Assembly (NCBI GenBank): GCA_012840465.1
Contig: DULJ01000040.1
Location: forward strand, 124,001-188,000
DNA from: Caryophanales bacterium
Lineage (GTDB): Bacteria; Bacillota; Bacilli; Bacillales; Bacillaceae_J
Reading direction: 5' to 3'
Length of the DNA stretch: 64,000 bases
A program made the position numbers and the translations under genes. Position 1 is the first letter of the stretch. Every line of letters begins with the position of its first letter. Of the stretch, positions 54,459 to 64,000 are shown one piece after another. Under the pieces are notes generated by a model, which saw only the letters and a program-made list of their open reading frames with translations, did not search any database and was not told where the DNA came from.

Positions 54459-55193
54459 TTGGTGATTATTGTGAACGAACTAGCGTTATCGGATAGACTA
54501 AGAGCGGTTGCGCTTGAAATTCCTATCGGTTCAAAACTAGCTGATATTGGCTCAGACCATGCCTATCTTCCTTGCTTTGCTGCACTTCAGGGGCTAATTT
54601 GTTATGCCGTTGCAGGCGAAGTAAATGTAGGACCTTTTCAATCTGCTAAAAATCAGGTCGAAAAATCAAATTTGCCAGATCGCATTAAGGTCAGAAAAGG
54701 AAATGGCTTAGAAGTAATTGAAAAAGGTGAGGTAGACGTCATTACAATTGCCGGTATGGGTGGTCCTTTAATCAGTGAAATTCTAGAGGCAGGAAAAGAC
54801 AGATTAACAGGAAACGAACGTCTCATCTTACAACCGAATATTGGAGCAAAAAGTATCAGGCTTTGGCTCCTAGAAAACGGCTGGGAGTTAATTAAGGAGC
54901 ATATTTTAGAAGAAGATCAGAAGATATATGAAATAGTAGTAGCCGAAAAAGGCAATCCGTATATCCCCTATAGTAATGAAAAGAGGGATTCCGACTTATT
55001 GCTTGGTCCTTTTTTAAAGAAAGAAAAGAATGAAGCGTTCCGGAAAAAGTGGGGGTCTGAGCTTTTAAAGTGGCAAAAGATTATCGAGCAAATTGATCAA
55101 AAAGCCCAAAATGAAGAAACGGTGGAAAAAAGAAAAGATCTAATGAACAAGGTACGAATGGTTAAGGAGGTATTGCACGATGAAATTTCCTAA
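54459..55193 (+). CDS. trmK: tRNA (adenine22-N1)-methyltransferase TrmK
   Basis: LADIGSDHAYLPCFAAL; ITIAGMGGPLISEIL. Confidence 0.95.
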   Translation: MVIIVNELALSDRLRAVALEIPIGSKLADIGSDHAYLPCFAALQGLICYAVAGEVNVGPFQSAKNQVEKSNLPDRIKVRKGNGLEVIEKGEVDVITIAGMGGPLISEILEAGKDRLTGNERLILQPNIGAKSIRLWLLENGWELIKEHILEEDQKIYEIVVAEKGNPYIPYSNEKRDSDLLLGPFLKKEKNEAFRKKWGSELLKWQKIIEQIDQKAQNEETVEKRKDLMNKVRMVKEVLHDEIS

Positions 55194-56298
55194 CGGGCAG
55201 GAAGTAATTCAAGGATTTGAAAAACTGGCACCAAAATCATTGGCAATGGATGGCGACAAAATTGGATTACAAATAGGAACCCTTCAGAAGCCAATCAAAA
55301 AAATTATGATCACACTTGATGTACTAGAGGATGTTGTTGATGAAGCCATCGTTAAGCAAGTGGATTTAATCATAGCTCATCACCCTGTCATCTACAATCC
55401 ATTAAAAACAGTGATTACCGACAATCCTTCTGGGCGTATCGTTGAAAAGTGCTTAAAAAATGATATTACAGTTTATGCTGCTCATACTAATCTGGATGTT
55501 GCGATTGGCGGTGTAAACGATCTTTTAACTGAGGCTCTTGAGCTTGAAAATACAGAGGTATTAGTTCCAACTTATGAGGATCGTTTAAAGAAGTTGGCAG
55601 TCTATGTTCCGGAAGATCATGCTGAAAAAGTAAGAAACGCCTTAGGTAGTGCTGGGGCGGGACATATTGGAAACTATAGCCAATGCACGTTTAATTCAGC
55701 GGGTACAGGGACCTTTCTGCCAAATGATGGTGCAAATCCATTTATAGGTGAACAAGGAAAGCTCGAGCACGTAGCGGAAATAAAAATTGAAACTTTTTTT
55801 CCGAGCTCAATTCAAAAAAAAGTGATTAATGCTATGTTAAAAGCTCACCCATATGAGGATCCCGCTTATGATATCTATCCGTTGGAAAATAAAGGAGCAT
55901 CACTAGGGTTGGGGCGGATCGGGATTTTGAAAAAAGAAATGACATTAAAGGAATTTGCGGAACATGTTAAATCTTCTTTGGATGTAACAGGTGTACGTGT
56001 AGTTGGTAATTTGAATTCAACGGTAAGAAAAGTTGCTGTAATAGGCGGAGATGGTGGTAAGTTTTGGCCAAAGGCTAAATTTAAAGGGGCCGATGCTTTT
56101 GTAACTGGTGATATATATTATCATGTTGCCCATGATGCGATGATGGAAGGGCTTAATATGGTTGATCCTGGGCATAATGTTGAGAAGGTCATGAAGCAGG
56201 GAGTCGAGCGGTATTTGCGCTCATTTATTGAAGAGAAAAAATATGATACAAAGGTAATCACATCACAAATTCATACCGATCCCTTTCAATTTTTGTAA
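55180..56298 (+). CDS. yqfO: Nif3-like dinuclear metal center protein (YqfO)
   Basis: DVVDEAIVKQVDLIIAHHPVIYNPLKTV; AAHTNLDVAIGGVND; CutA-like insert. Confidence 0.95.
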   Translation: MKFPNGQEVIQGFEKLAPKSLAMDGDKIGLQIGTLQKPIKKIMITLDVLEDVVDEAIVKQVDLIIAHHPVIYNPLKTVITDNPSGRIVEKCLKNDITVYAAHTNLDVAIGGVNDLLTEALELENTEVLVPTYEDRLKKLAVYVPEDHAEKVRNALGSAGAGHIGNYSQCTFNSAGTGTFLPNDGANPFIGEQGKLEHVAEIKIETFFPSSIQKKVINAMLKAHPYEDPAYDIYPLENKGASLGLGRIGILKKEMTLKEFAEHVKSSLDVTGVRVVGNLNSTVRKVAVIGGDGGKFWPKAKFKGADAFVTGDIYYHVAHDAMMEGLNMVDPGHNVEKVMKQGVERYLRSFIEEKKYDTKVITSQIHTDPFQFL

Positions 56299-56319
56299 AA
56301 GATATCTTCTGTGCGTTGG

Positions 56320-56435
56320 AATAAAACGAACTGAATATCGCTTCTAATAACGGATTGGACAAACAAAATTTTGAATTAAATCGATTATGAACGTTGTCCA
56401 ATCAAGTTCCGTCGCAATATCCAGCTCGTTTTATT
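56320..56435. mobile_element. MITE-like long nested palindrome
   Basis: Outer arms AATAAAACGAACTGAATATCGC / GCAATATCCAGCTCGTTTTATT; inner GATTGGACAA / TTGTCCAATC. Confidence 0.5.
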
Positions 56436-56452
56436 ATTTTCAAAGAAATGTG

Positions 56453-57400
56453 TTACTGTCTTTTAATCTTCGGTAAAATTTTATCAACTGTTATTTTACG
56501 TTCAACACTCCATGTAGATTCATCATGAAGGTCAAATTGCTGCAAAAACGCAATAACCTCTTTTGTAATGGGTGTCGGTGTTGAAGCACCTGCAGTAACA
56601 GCAACTTTATTAATATGTTTTAACCAATTAACATCGATTTCTGTAACATCTGCGACGCGGTAAGCGGTCGTTCCTGCTATCTCTTCTGATACTTGGGCTA
56701 ATCGGTTGGAGTTATTGCTTCTAGGATCCCCAACAACGATTGTTAGATCTGCAACATGCGCTTGTTCTGCAACCGCTTCTTGGCGCATTTGGGTAGCCAT
56801 ACAAATTTCATTATGAATCTCGGCATGTGGATACTTCTCTTTAACCTTTTTCATAACATCGGCAACATCCCATTGACTCATTGTTGTTTGATTTGTAACG
56901 ACAATCTTGTCAGAGTCTATTTCAAGCTTTTCGATATCATCTTCATTTTCAATTAGATGTACGATATCAGGAGCAACACCAACTGCACCCTCTGGTTCTG
57001 GGTGTCCTTTTTTACCGATATAAATGACTTGGTATCCTTTATCTTTTGCACTGCGAATCAGGTCATGTGTTCTAGTAACGTCAGGGCAGGTAGCATCCAG
57101 CACAGTTAAGCCACGATCCCTGGCAATTTGAATGACTTCCGGAGAAGTACCATGCGCGGTGAAGATAACGGTTCCTTCTTTTATTTCATCAAGAAGTTCT
57201 TTACGGGTTTTACCTTTTATATCTAAAGTTTTAATATTTTCTTGCTCAAAAGCTTCTGTAACATGTTGATTGTGAACAATCATTCCTAATATATAAATAG
57301 GTCTTGGTAAACTTTTATCAAGAGCAGCATTTTGGGCAATTACCATTGCGTCAACAACGCCATAACAATAACCTCTTGGTGCAATTTTTAAGACTTCCAT
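56453..57400 (-). CDS. ispH: 4-hydroxy-3-methylbut-2-enyl diphosphate reductase
   Basis: [37 protein letters not shown]. Confidence 0.96.
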   Translation of the reverse strand: MEVLKIAPRGYCYGVVDAMVIAQNAALDKSLPRPIYILGMIVHNQHVTEAFEQENIKTLDIKGKTRKELLDEIKEGTVIFTAHGTSPEVIQIARDRGLTVLDATCPDVTRTHDLIRSAKDKGYQVIYIGKKGHPEPEGAVGVAPDIVHLIENEDDIEKLEIDSDKIVVTNQTTMSQWDVADVMKKVKEKYPHAEIHNEICMATQMRQEAVAEQAHVADLTIVVGDPRSNNSNRLAQVSEEIAGTTAYRVADVTEIDVNWLKHINKVAVTAGASTPTPITKEVIAFLQQFDLHDESTWSVERKITVDKILPKIKRQ

Positions 57401-57420
57401 CCTTGACCCCTCCCATCTCT

Positions 57421-57514
57421 GTCTAGCTCCAGCGCCCAGCGACTCGCATGCTCGTCGTGTTTAAACCGATGTGCTCCAGTTTATATGTCGCTAAACGGTC
57501 ACTTACGCTTTTCT
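57421..57514 (-). repeat. Dispersed repeat family R1, truncated copy (inverted)
   Basis: gtctagctccagcgcccagcgactcgcatgctcgtcgtgtttaaaccgatgtgctccagtttatatgtcgctaaacgg. Confidence 0.8.
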
Positions 57515-57553
57515 AATTATATGATAGAAGTGGGGGAATTACAAAAGAAAGTC

Positions 57554-58318
57554 CTAGATATAAAGCTTCGGTTTTGATGGTTTAACTTTGTTAACAGATT
57601 CAGATTTCACTTTAATTTTATCGAAATCAGGTACTTCATTTTCAACTTTTGCTTTTGTACTAGCTTTATCTCCTTTCGTATCTCCGCCGATAAAATCCTC
57701 CAATTCAGTTTCGTCTTCTGAATTAGTATCATCCTCTGAAGTATTTTCTTCCTCTGTTTCTGTTGACTCATCAGAGCTGTTTAGTGCTTTCATCATCTTT
57801 AACATGGCTGGCATGTTCTTAATAAAGGGACCGTATTGTTGTACCATTGGTCCAACTTGCTGGGCAATTCCCATGACCCTCTGTACATTATTTAACATTC
57901 CTGGGAGTCCGCCGGAAGTAAAGTTGCCCATAAGGCCTGATAAACCTGAGCCACCACTATTCATAAGCTGTCCGCCAATTCCAGGGTTAAATCCTTGGCT
58001 TATAGCACCAGGAAAACCGCCGCCTCTCAGGAAAGCCCCACCACCTGGGAAGGCCCCGCCACCGCCTGGGAAGGCTCCCGCACCTGGAAAGGAGCCACCG
58101 CTTGCCCCACCACTTGGGAAAGCCCCACCACCCGGGAATCCTCCGAAATTAGCAGGTGTATTTCCTTTTCCTAAAAGCCTTGATAATAAGTTTCCAAAGC
58201 CCCTTGATTGCTGCATTCCCTGTTGCATCTGCTGCATTGGGAAACGTGAGATTGGTGGCATCATTGAACGCCCGGTTGGGAATGGTGATGGAAAATTACC
58301 TGGTCTAAAAGGATGCAT
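57554..58318 (-). CDS. yqfQ: VrrA/YqfQ family protein with Gly-rich tandem repeats
   Basis: MHPFRPGNFPSPFPTGR start, QQMQQGMQQ, GAFPGGG repeats, acidic C-terminal region; between ispH and cshB. Confidence 0.85.
   Translation of the reverse strand: MHPFRPGNFPSPFPTGRSMMPPISRFPMQQMQQGMQQSRGFGNLLSRLLGKGNTPANFGGFPGGGAFPSGGASGGSFPGAGAFPGGGGAFPGGGAFLRGGGFPGAISQGFNPGIGGQLMNSGGSGLSGLMGNFTSGGLPGMLNNVQRVMGIAQQVGPMVQQYGPFIKNMPAMLKMMKALNSSDESTETEEENTSEDDTNSEDETELEDFIGGDTKGDKASTKAKVENEVPDFDKIKVKSESVNKVKPSKPKLYI
58003..58144 (-). repeat. Coding tandem repeat (G-x-FPGGG; VNTR candidate)
   Basis: Encodes GGFPGGGAFPSGGASGGSFPGAGAFPGGGGAFPGGGAFLRGGGFPG. Confidence 0.8.
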
Positions 58319-58479
58319 TTTATTCCTCCTTTCTTTGTCAACAACCGTAAAATATATCTCATTGTTAAAATATGCTGTTTTTTGACCAAGGTGTTAGTCA
58401 TAAGAGAGAATGGGCATTTAACCCAATAATAGGGTTCGTTAGCTATTTTTTGCAGTTTATTTTATACTAGTAAGACGAC

Positions 58480-59829
58480 ATGAAAATAATAAAATTTAGG
58501 GGATATCCAATGGAAAATTCATTTAAAAGGTTTGATTTAAAACCGTTTCTTTTAGAGGCTCTAAAAAGTATTGGCTTCCAAGAACCAACTGAAATTCAAG
58601 AAAGAATAATTCCGACAATAAAAAAGGGTGAAAGTGCAATTGGGCAATCGCAAACGGGAACGGGAAAAACACATGCGTATTTGCTGCCCGTAGTCGATAG
58701 CATTAATCCGCAAAAGGAACAGGTTCAAGCGGTGATTACAGCACCTACAAGGGAGTTGGCTACTCAAATTTATGAAGAGCTAAACAAACTTACGAAATTC
58801 TGTTCAAAAGATGAAACGATAACATCGAAGCTTTTTATTGGCGGTACGGACAAGCTTCGTACGATTGAAAAATTAAAAACACAACCACATATTGTTGTAG
58901 GGACACCTGGTCGTATTAACGATCTTGTTCAGGAACAAGCCCTATTTGTTCACACAACAAATATACTTGTTGTCGATGAAGCAGATCTAATGTTGGATAT
59001 GGGTTTTATTAATGATGTTGACCAAATAGCTGGAAAAGTGGGTCAAGATTTACAAATCCTTGTTTTTTCAGCAACGATTCCAGAAAAGCTAAAACCATTT
59101 TTGAAAAAGTATTTAGAAAATCCAACATTCACACATGTAGCGCCAAAACAAATTGCTGCAGAAAAAATTGAACATCTATTAATCCCGTTACGTCATCGAA
59201 ATAAACTGGATGTCGTTTATGAAATAGCTAATCAATTTAATCCTTATTTAGCTCTTATTTTTACCAATACTAAAAAAATGGCTGATAAGGTGGCAGATGG
59301 ATTAATCGAAAAAGGATTAAAGGTCGGGCGCATCCACGGTGATTTAACCCCTAGGGAGCGGAAAAAAATGATGAAGCAAATTAAAGATCTGGAGTATCAA
59401 TATATTGTTGCTACGGATTTAGCCGCTAGGGGTATTGATATTGAGGGTGTAAGCCATGTTATTAACTTCGAATTCCCTTCTGATTTAGATTTCTACATTC
59501 ATCGTGTGGGACGAACAGCAAGAGCAGGCTATTCTGGCATAGCAGCCTCTATTTATGAATTAAGAGACCAGGATGCTCTAAATAGGCTTGAGAAAATGGG
59601 GATTGAGTTTAAGCATGTAGATTTACGGGATAATGAATGGGTCGATTTAGGAGCTAGGGATAAAAGGAAAGAAAGAAAAAATAATGCTCCACAGGCAGAG
59701 CCGGAAAAACGTGCTCATAAAACTATAAAAAAACCTAAAACGGTAAAGCCTGGCTATAAAAAGAAAAGACAGCAGGAAATAGAAAAGTTTATTAAGAAAG
59801 AAAAAAGAAAAATTCGTAATAAAAAGTAA
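58480..59829 (+). CDS. cshB: DEAD-box ATP-dependent RNA helicase CshB
   Basis: [45 protein letters not shown]; basic C-tail. Confidence 0.95.
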   Translation: MKIIKFRGYPMENSFKRFDLKPFLLEALKSIGFQEPTEIQERIIPTIKKGESAIGQSQTGTGKTHAYLLPVVDSINPQKEQVQAVITAPTRELATQIYEELNKLTKFCSKDETITSKLFIGGTDKLRTIEKLKTQPHIVVGTPGRINDLVQEQALFVHTTNILVVDEADLMLDMGFINDVDQIAGKVGQDLQILVFSATIPEKLKPFLKKYLENPTFTHVAPKQIAAEKIEHLLIPLRHRNKLDVVYEIANQFNPYLALIFTNTKKMADKVADGLIEKGLKVGRIHGDLTPRERKKMMKQIKDLEYQYIVATDLAARGIDIEGVSHVINFEFPSDLDFYIHRVGRTARAGYSGIAASIYELRDQDALNRLEKMGIEFKHVDLRDNEWVDLGARDKRKERKNNAPQAEPEKRAHKTIKKPKTVKPGYKKKRQQEIEKFIKKEKRKIRNKK

Positions 59830-59839
59830 AGGGAGAAGA

Positions 59840-60736
59840 ATGATGTTAAAAATAGGTTCACATGTTTCAATGAATGGAAAAAAGATGCTTTTAGGAGCCA
59901 GTGAAGAAGCAGTTTCCTATGGAGCAAATACGTTTATGGTGTATACGGGAGCGCCACAAAATACACGAAGAAAGCCGATTGAAGAATTAAATATAGAAGC
60001 AGGATTTGAGCATATGAAACAAAACGGGATTGAAGAAATTGTTGTTCATGCACCGTACATTATCAACATTGGCAATTCCGAAAATCCAGCAACATATAAG
60101 CTTGGCGTAAACTTTTTGCGCTCTGAAATTGAGCGTACAGCAGCCATTGGGGCAAAACAAATTGTCTTACATCCAGGAGCGCATGTGGGTGCGGGTGCTG
60201 AAAAAGGAATTCAAAAGATTATAGAAGGTCTAAACGAAGTATTGACGAAAGAGCAGACCGTTCAAATCGCCCTTGAGACTATGGCAGGAAAGGGCTCTGA
60301 ATGTGGCCGTTCCTTTGAAGAACTTGCCGAAATTATTGAAGGTGTGACACATAACGAAAAGCTGTCTGTATGCTTTGATACATGTCATACGCATGATGCG
60401 GGGTATGACATTGTCGCTGACTTTGATGGGGTACTGGCAGACTTTGATCGGATCGTCGGTATTGATAGGATTAGAGTACTCCATATAAATGATAGCAAAA
60501 ATGAATGCGGGGCACGTAAAGACCGCCATGAAAACATTGGATTTGGGAAAATCGGCTTTGATGCATTAAATTATGTGATACATCACCCACAGCTTGAACA
60601 AATCCCTAAAATTCTCGAAACTCCGTATGTTGGTGAAGATAAAAAGAATCAGAAACCACCCTATCGCTTCGAAATTGCCATGTTAAAAGAGCAGACATTT
60701 GATCATGATTTGTTAGGAAAAATTATGAATCAGTAA
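59840..60736 (+). CDS. nfo: Deoxyribonuclease IV (endonuclease IV)
   Basis: [72 protein letters not shown]. Confidence 0.96.
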   Translation: MMLKIGSHVSMNGKKMLLGASEEAVSYGANTFMVYTGAPQNTRRKPIEELNIEAGFEHMKQNGIEEIVVHAPYIINIGNSENPATYKLGVNFLRSEIERTAAIGAKQIVLHPGAHVGAGAEKGIQKIIEGLNEVLTKEQTVQIALETMAGKGSECGRSFEELAEIIEGVTHNEKLSVCFDTCHTHDAGYDIVADFDGVLADFDRIVGIDRIRVLHINDSKNECGARKDRHENIGFGKIGFDALNYVIHHPQLEQIPKILETPYVGEDKKNQKPPYRFEIAMLKEQTFDHDLLGKIMNQ

Positions 60737-60776
60737 GTAAAGAAGAGGCTGGATATGAAAACAGCCTCTTATTTAC
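60735..60776. terminator. Bidirectional terminator nfo/yqfT
   Basis: AGTAAAGAAGAGGCTG...CAGCCTCTTATTTACT. Confidence 0.7.
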
Positions 60777-61032
60777 TTTTAAATTGTCTTAAAAGTTCAT
60801 TAGCTTTTTTAGCTAAATGGACGTTGACCTCTTTACCAATCTTTTTAATGATATTGCGATGCTGTTCATCGTTATCAATACTAATGTTTTTTTCTGCTTT
60901 AAGTATAGTAATGATTTTGGCTGCTTCGCCCTGGGATAAATTAATACTATAATTTTTGGCGTGCTTTAATAATTCATCGACAGTGATTGATTTTAACTTT
61001 TGATTAATAAACTGCTGAACAAATGGATTCAT
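60769..61032 (-). CDS. yqfT: DUF2624 family protein (YqfT)
   Basis: MNPFVQQFINQKLKSITVDELLKHAKNYSINLSQGEAAKIITIL; probable internal start. Confidence 0.85.
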   Translation of the reverse strand: MNPFVQQFINQKLKSITVDELLKHAKNYSINLSQGEAAKIITILKAEKNISIDNDEQHRNIIKKIGKEVNVHLAKKANELLRQFKSK

Positions 61033-61190
61033 TTTAAACTTTCCCACCTTTGATTGTGCCATTACATACATAGTATGAATTATTACTTAAGGTGTTCTAG
61101 CGATTATTGATAAAGATTGACATTAATGATTCCATCATAATCGGATCATACTAGTAATGCTCCTCAATTAATGAAAGTGAGGGATTCAAG

Positions 61191-61649
61191 GTGGCAGAAC
61201 AAAACTTTAATAAAGAAAATAATAATAAGGCTTTATTAGATGATTCCCAAGGGATATCGTCTGAGAATTATGAGAACAACTTTGCGGATATCACCCAAGT
61301 TGAAAATAATCCTTCCGGTACTTATGACTTAAGAGACCGAAATGACTGGGCGACAACCTCAGCAGACTTTTCTGAAGAAACGGCTGCTGAGGTTGCACCT
61401 GATTTAGGTAGACCGGGCACCTTTGACAGACCAACGGAAGAGGGTACTAGCGGAAGAGTAATGGGGGCAATCGCTTTAGCATTATCTATACTATCCCTAT
61501 TCTATTCCCCGGTACTATTAGGTGCTGCAGGGATCATAGTTGGGTTTATTGCACGGCGAAGAGGAGCAAATGGATTAGGTAATTGGGCGATGGGGATTGG
61601 TGTGGTATCGTTAATCATTGGATTATTTATCGCACCATTCTTTTATTAA
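61191..61649 (+). CDS. yqfX: YqfX-like two-TM protein (DUF4190-like)
   Basis: GRVMGAIALALSILSLFYSPVLLGAAGIIVGFIARRRGANGLGNWAMGIGVVSLIIGLFIAPFFY; upstream of ispG locus. Confidence 0.75.
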   Translation: MAEQNFNKENNNKALLDDSQGISSENYENNFADITQVENNPSGTYDLRDRNDWATTSADFSEETAAEVAPDLGRPGTFDRPTEEGTSGRVMGAIALALSILSLFYSPVLLGAAGIIVGFIARRRGANGLGNWAMGIGVVSLIIGLFIAPFFY

Positions 61650-61716
61650 ATAATGATCATTAAAAGGCATGAGAAAGGAGCCCCCTATTTAGGGTAAGCT
61701 CCTTCTTCATAAATTG

Positions 61717-61738
61717 CTCAGCGCTTCCGCTTTTCTTA
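61717..61738 (-). repeat. Dispersed repeat family R1, end fragment
   Basis: gctcagcgcttccgcttttctt. Confidence 0.5.
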
Positions 61739-62827
61739 TCAATTTTGTTTTTGGAAGTACTCTTTGGCTAATTGATCGACTTCCTTCTTTAATTCCTCAA
61801 CAAGCTTGTTTTCAGGTACTTTACGAATAATTTCTCCATGGCGGAATAATAATCCTTCTCCACGCGCACCGGCAATACCAATATCAGCCTCACGTGCTTC
61901 CCCTGGCCCGTTAACCGCACATCCAAGTACAGCTACTTTAATTGGGGCTTTAATCTTTGAAATATAGTCCTCAATTTCATTGGCAATACTAATTAAATCA
62001 ATTTCGATCCGGCCGCACGTTGGGCAGGAAATAAGCGTCGCAGCATTGGAAGCCAATCCAAATGTTTTTAGAAGTGCTCTCGCTACTTTTACTTCCTCTA
62101 CAGGGTCAGCACTTAAAGAAATTCGAATCGTGTTTCCGATCCCTTTACTTAGAATCGCACCTAAACCAGCTGCACTTTTTACAGTACCAGCAAAAAGTGT
62201 TCCTGATTCCGTAATACCTAAATGCAGAGGATAATCAAAAGCTTTTGCTGCTTTTTCATACGCCTCGATGGCAAGATTAACATCAGATGCTTTTAGTGAA
62301 ACGATTATGTTGTAAAAATCAAGATCTTCAAGAATTTTGATATGGTGTAGTGCACTTTCAACCATACCATCTGCTGTAGGATAGCCGTATTTATCCAAAA
62401 TTCGTTTTTCTAATGAACCGGCATTCACACCGATTCGGATGGGTACCCCTTTTTCCTTAGCAGCTTTAACGACAGCTTCTACCTTTTCACGTTTGCCGAT
62501 ATTTCCCGGATTGATTCTTATTTTATCCGCGCCACCTTCGATCGCTTTTAAGGCAAGGCGATAATCAAAGTGGATATCTACGACAAGTGGGATATTAATT
62601 CTCTTTTTTATTTCAGCAATTGCGTTTGCTGCTCTTTCGTCTGGGCAGGCAACACGAACAATTTGACAGCCGGCCTCTTCTAATTGATTTATTTGTGCAA
62701 CCGTTGCATCAACATCGTGGGTTTTTGTTGTCGTCATACTTTGAATAACAACTTCATTATTTCCGCCAATCGTTAAATTACCAACTTTAATTGGGCGGGT
62801 TTTTGTACGATGTGTTATTTCACTCAT
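61739..62827 (-). CDS. ispG: (E)-4-hydroxy-3-methylbut-2-enyl-diphosphate synthase
   Basis: [56 protein letters not shown]. Confidence 0.97.
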   Translation of the reverse strand: MSEITHRTKTRPIKVGNLTIGGNNEVVIQSMTTTKTHDVDATVAQINQLEEAGCQIVRVACPDERAANAIAEIKKRINIPLVVDIHFDYRLALKAIEGGADKIRINPGNIGKREKVEAVVKAAKEKGVPIRIGVNAGSLEKRILDKYGYPTADGMVESALHHIKILEDLDFYNIIVSLKASDVNLAIEAYEKAAKAFDYPLHLGITESGTLFAGTVKSAAGLGAILSKGIGNTIRISLSADPVEEVKVARALLKTFGLASNAATLISCPTCGRIEIDLISIANEIEDYISKIKAPIKVAVLGCAVNGPGEAREADIGIAGARGEGLLFRHGEIIRKVPENKLVEELKKEVDQLAKEYFQKQN

Positions 62828-62918
62828 GCGAAAAACGCTCCTTCATAATGGTATACCCATCCATTGTATCAGTGTATCAAAAAAAATGACAACTTTTTTA
62901 ATCAAGCTGAAAGGAGCA

Positions 62919-63335
62919 TTATTGTTTTTCTGTATAAACTGGAAATTTATAAACCTTTCCAATTTGAATCATTTCCGGTTCGATCTTAGGATTTAAAAGT
63001 TGAAAGTCAGTTATTAATTGTGAGATAGAAATAGGTAGAGGACCGCCTTGAATTTGTTCAACGATAGATAGTACAGTTTGCCCAGCGGCTACTTTTACCT
63101 CCTGATAATATAACTGTTTTTCCTTGCCAGTGTTTATGCTTTTTTGTTCTTCTTTTTCAGCCTTTTCTGCTGTTAATTCTTTAGGTGTTGCAGTGTCAAT
63201 TTGTTTACTTTCTTTATTTTGCAGTAAAACGATGGAGGTTGGTTTACTTAAGACACCAGCACTTAAATCATAATAGATTACATAGGTAACAAACAAAGCA
63301 AGCAAAGTAAGAAGTAATTTTCTCATAATATTCAC
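62919..63335 (-). CDS. yqfZ: LysM-type membrane-anchored protein (YqfZ-like)
   Basis: N-terminal TM; VAAGQTVLSIVEQIQ...LLNPKIEPEMIQIGKVYKFPVY LysM-like. Confidence 0.75.
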   Translation of the reverse strand: MNIMRKLLLTLLALFVTYVIYYDLSAGVLSKPTSIVLLQNKESKQIDTATPKELTAEKAEKEEQKSINTGKEKQLYYQEVKVAAGQTVLSIVEQIQGGPLPISISQLITDFQLLNPKIEPEMIQIGKVYKFPVYTEKQ

Positions 63336-63537
63336 CGTCTTAATCGTTTTACTACACTTTATGCTTGGCTTTTAAAAATATGATAGTTTTATACGAAAAT
63401 TTTCGGTGATTCTAGTAATTTTATTGATTCTTTTACCTTTAGATCTTTTCCAGCGATTTGCTTCTCATTTTTCTTTTTGCTATTAATCAATATAGTTGCT
63501 CCTTTTTCGGATAATAGGTTATGTTATATAATTCCCC

Positions 63538-63570
63538 AAAAAAATAGCTGCCTATTCAGGCAGCTGTTCT
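63538..63570 (-). terminator. Hairpin terminator overlapping gene end
   Basis: AGCTGCC tattca GGCAGCT flanked by AT tracts. Confidence 0.6.
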
Positions 63571-64000
63571 TCATTACTTGGGGCTTTTGCTTTTGGGATT
63601 TCTTTAGTTATTAAATATAAAACAATAATCGCGGTTGCCCAGTACAATAAAAAGGCAAAGGGGACCGTAATTTTTAACGCATTAGTAATTGCAAAAAAGA
63701 GAGTTGGTATTGTAACTGCATAGGCAGATAGAATCCACAGATTTTGGTAGCGGAGCTTTCTGCTCATTTGTTTTGCAACCATTAATCCTATTAAAGCTAA
63801 AAACGAGATGCCGATAAATTTTAGACTAGATTGGAACAAATAAATGAATAAAAATAGAACTGGAAGAATGACTAAGACAATTGAATCTAACTTATCAGTA
63901 AAACCTACAACATTCTCTTTATTTAATGTTATATCTCCAATTGAAGAATAGGGTAGGCGCTGTGAATCTGTCTCATTTACTAGTACCGCTTCTTTCTTTA
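63552..64000 (-). CDS. DUF1189-like membrane protein (partial, runs off right edge)
   Basis: Frame stays open upstream of the ORF-track TTG start to the window end: ...KEAVLVNETDSQRLPYSSIGDITLNKENVVGFTDKLDSIVLVILPVLFLFIYLFQSSLKFIGISFLALIGLMVAKQM.... Confidence 0.75.
   Translation of the reverse strand, partial: KKEAVLVNETDSQRLPYSSIGDITLNKENVVGFTDKLDSIVLVILPVLFLFIYLFQSSLKFIGISFLALIGLMVAKQMSRKLRYQNLWILSAYAVTIPTLFFAITNALKITVPFAFLLYWATAIIVLYLITKEIPKAKAPSNEEQLPE

Noticed and set aside
58003-58144. Possible CRISPR-like direct repeats
   Set aside because: Repeats are in-frame Gly-rich codons inside vrrA-like CDS without spacers.
57588-58385. 265-aa plus-strand ORF rich in Pro
   Set aside because: Antisense of the Gly-rich vrrA-like gene; open only because of GGN/NCC codon composition.

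Overview
This 64-kb window is a low-GC Bacillaceae chromosome segment. Most of it (about 3.5-64 kb) follows the B. subtilis yqe/yqf-sigA backbone: pssA, psd, sda, yqeG-H, aroE, yhbY, nadD, yqeK, rsfS, yqeM, comER/EA/EB/EC, holA, rpsT, gpr, spoIIP, lepA, hemW, hrcA-grpE-dnaK-dnaJ, prmA, rsmE, mtaB, deoC, yqeW, rpsU, yqeY-yqfD, phoH, pgpH, ybeY, dgkA, cdd, era, recO, ccpN, ppsR, dnaG, rpoD, cccA, trmK, yqfO, ispH, vrrA-like, cshB, nfo, ispG. The most notable part is the left edge. At 3121 an intact 3' half of the sporulation sigma factor gene sigK (spoIIIC-like) begins exactly at AATGA, the core I recall for the B. subtilis skin recombination. It is preceded by an unrelated aromatic-catabolism cluster (catechol 2,3-dioxygenase, XylT-like ferredoxin, oxidoreductase, FadR-type regulator) that shares a 16-nt palindrome. 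This suggests a sigK-intervening element with catabolic cargo. Other observations: three dispersed structured repeat families, one with covarying hairpins and two with deletions at short direct repeats; two MITE-like long palindromes; a DnaA-box/Spo0A-box promoter region at sda plus a micro-uORF; and a vrrA-type VNTR gene. Small genes missing from the ORF track (sda, yqzM, rpsU, yqzL) and the edge-truncated genes were read by eye. No rRNA, tRNA or CRISPR array was seen. No homology search was run; family calls rest on recognised protein motifs and synteny.
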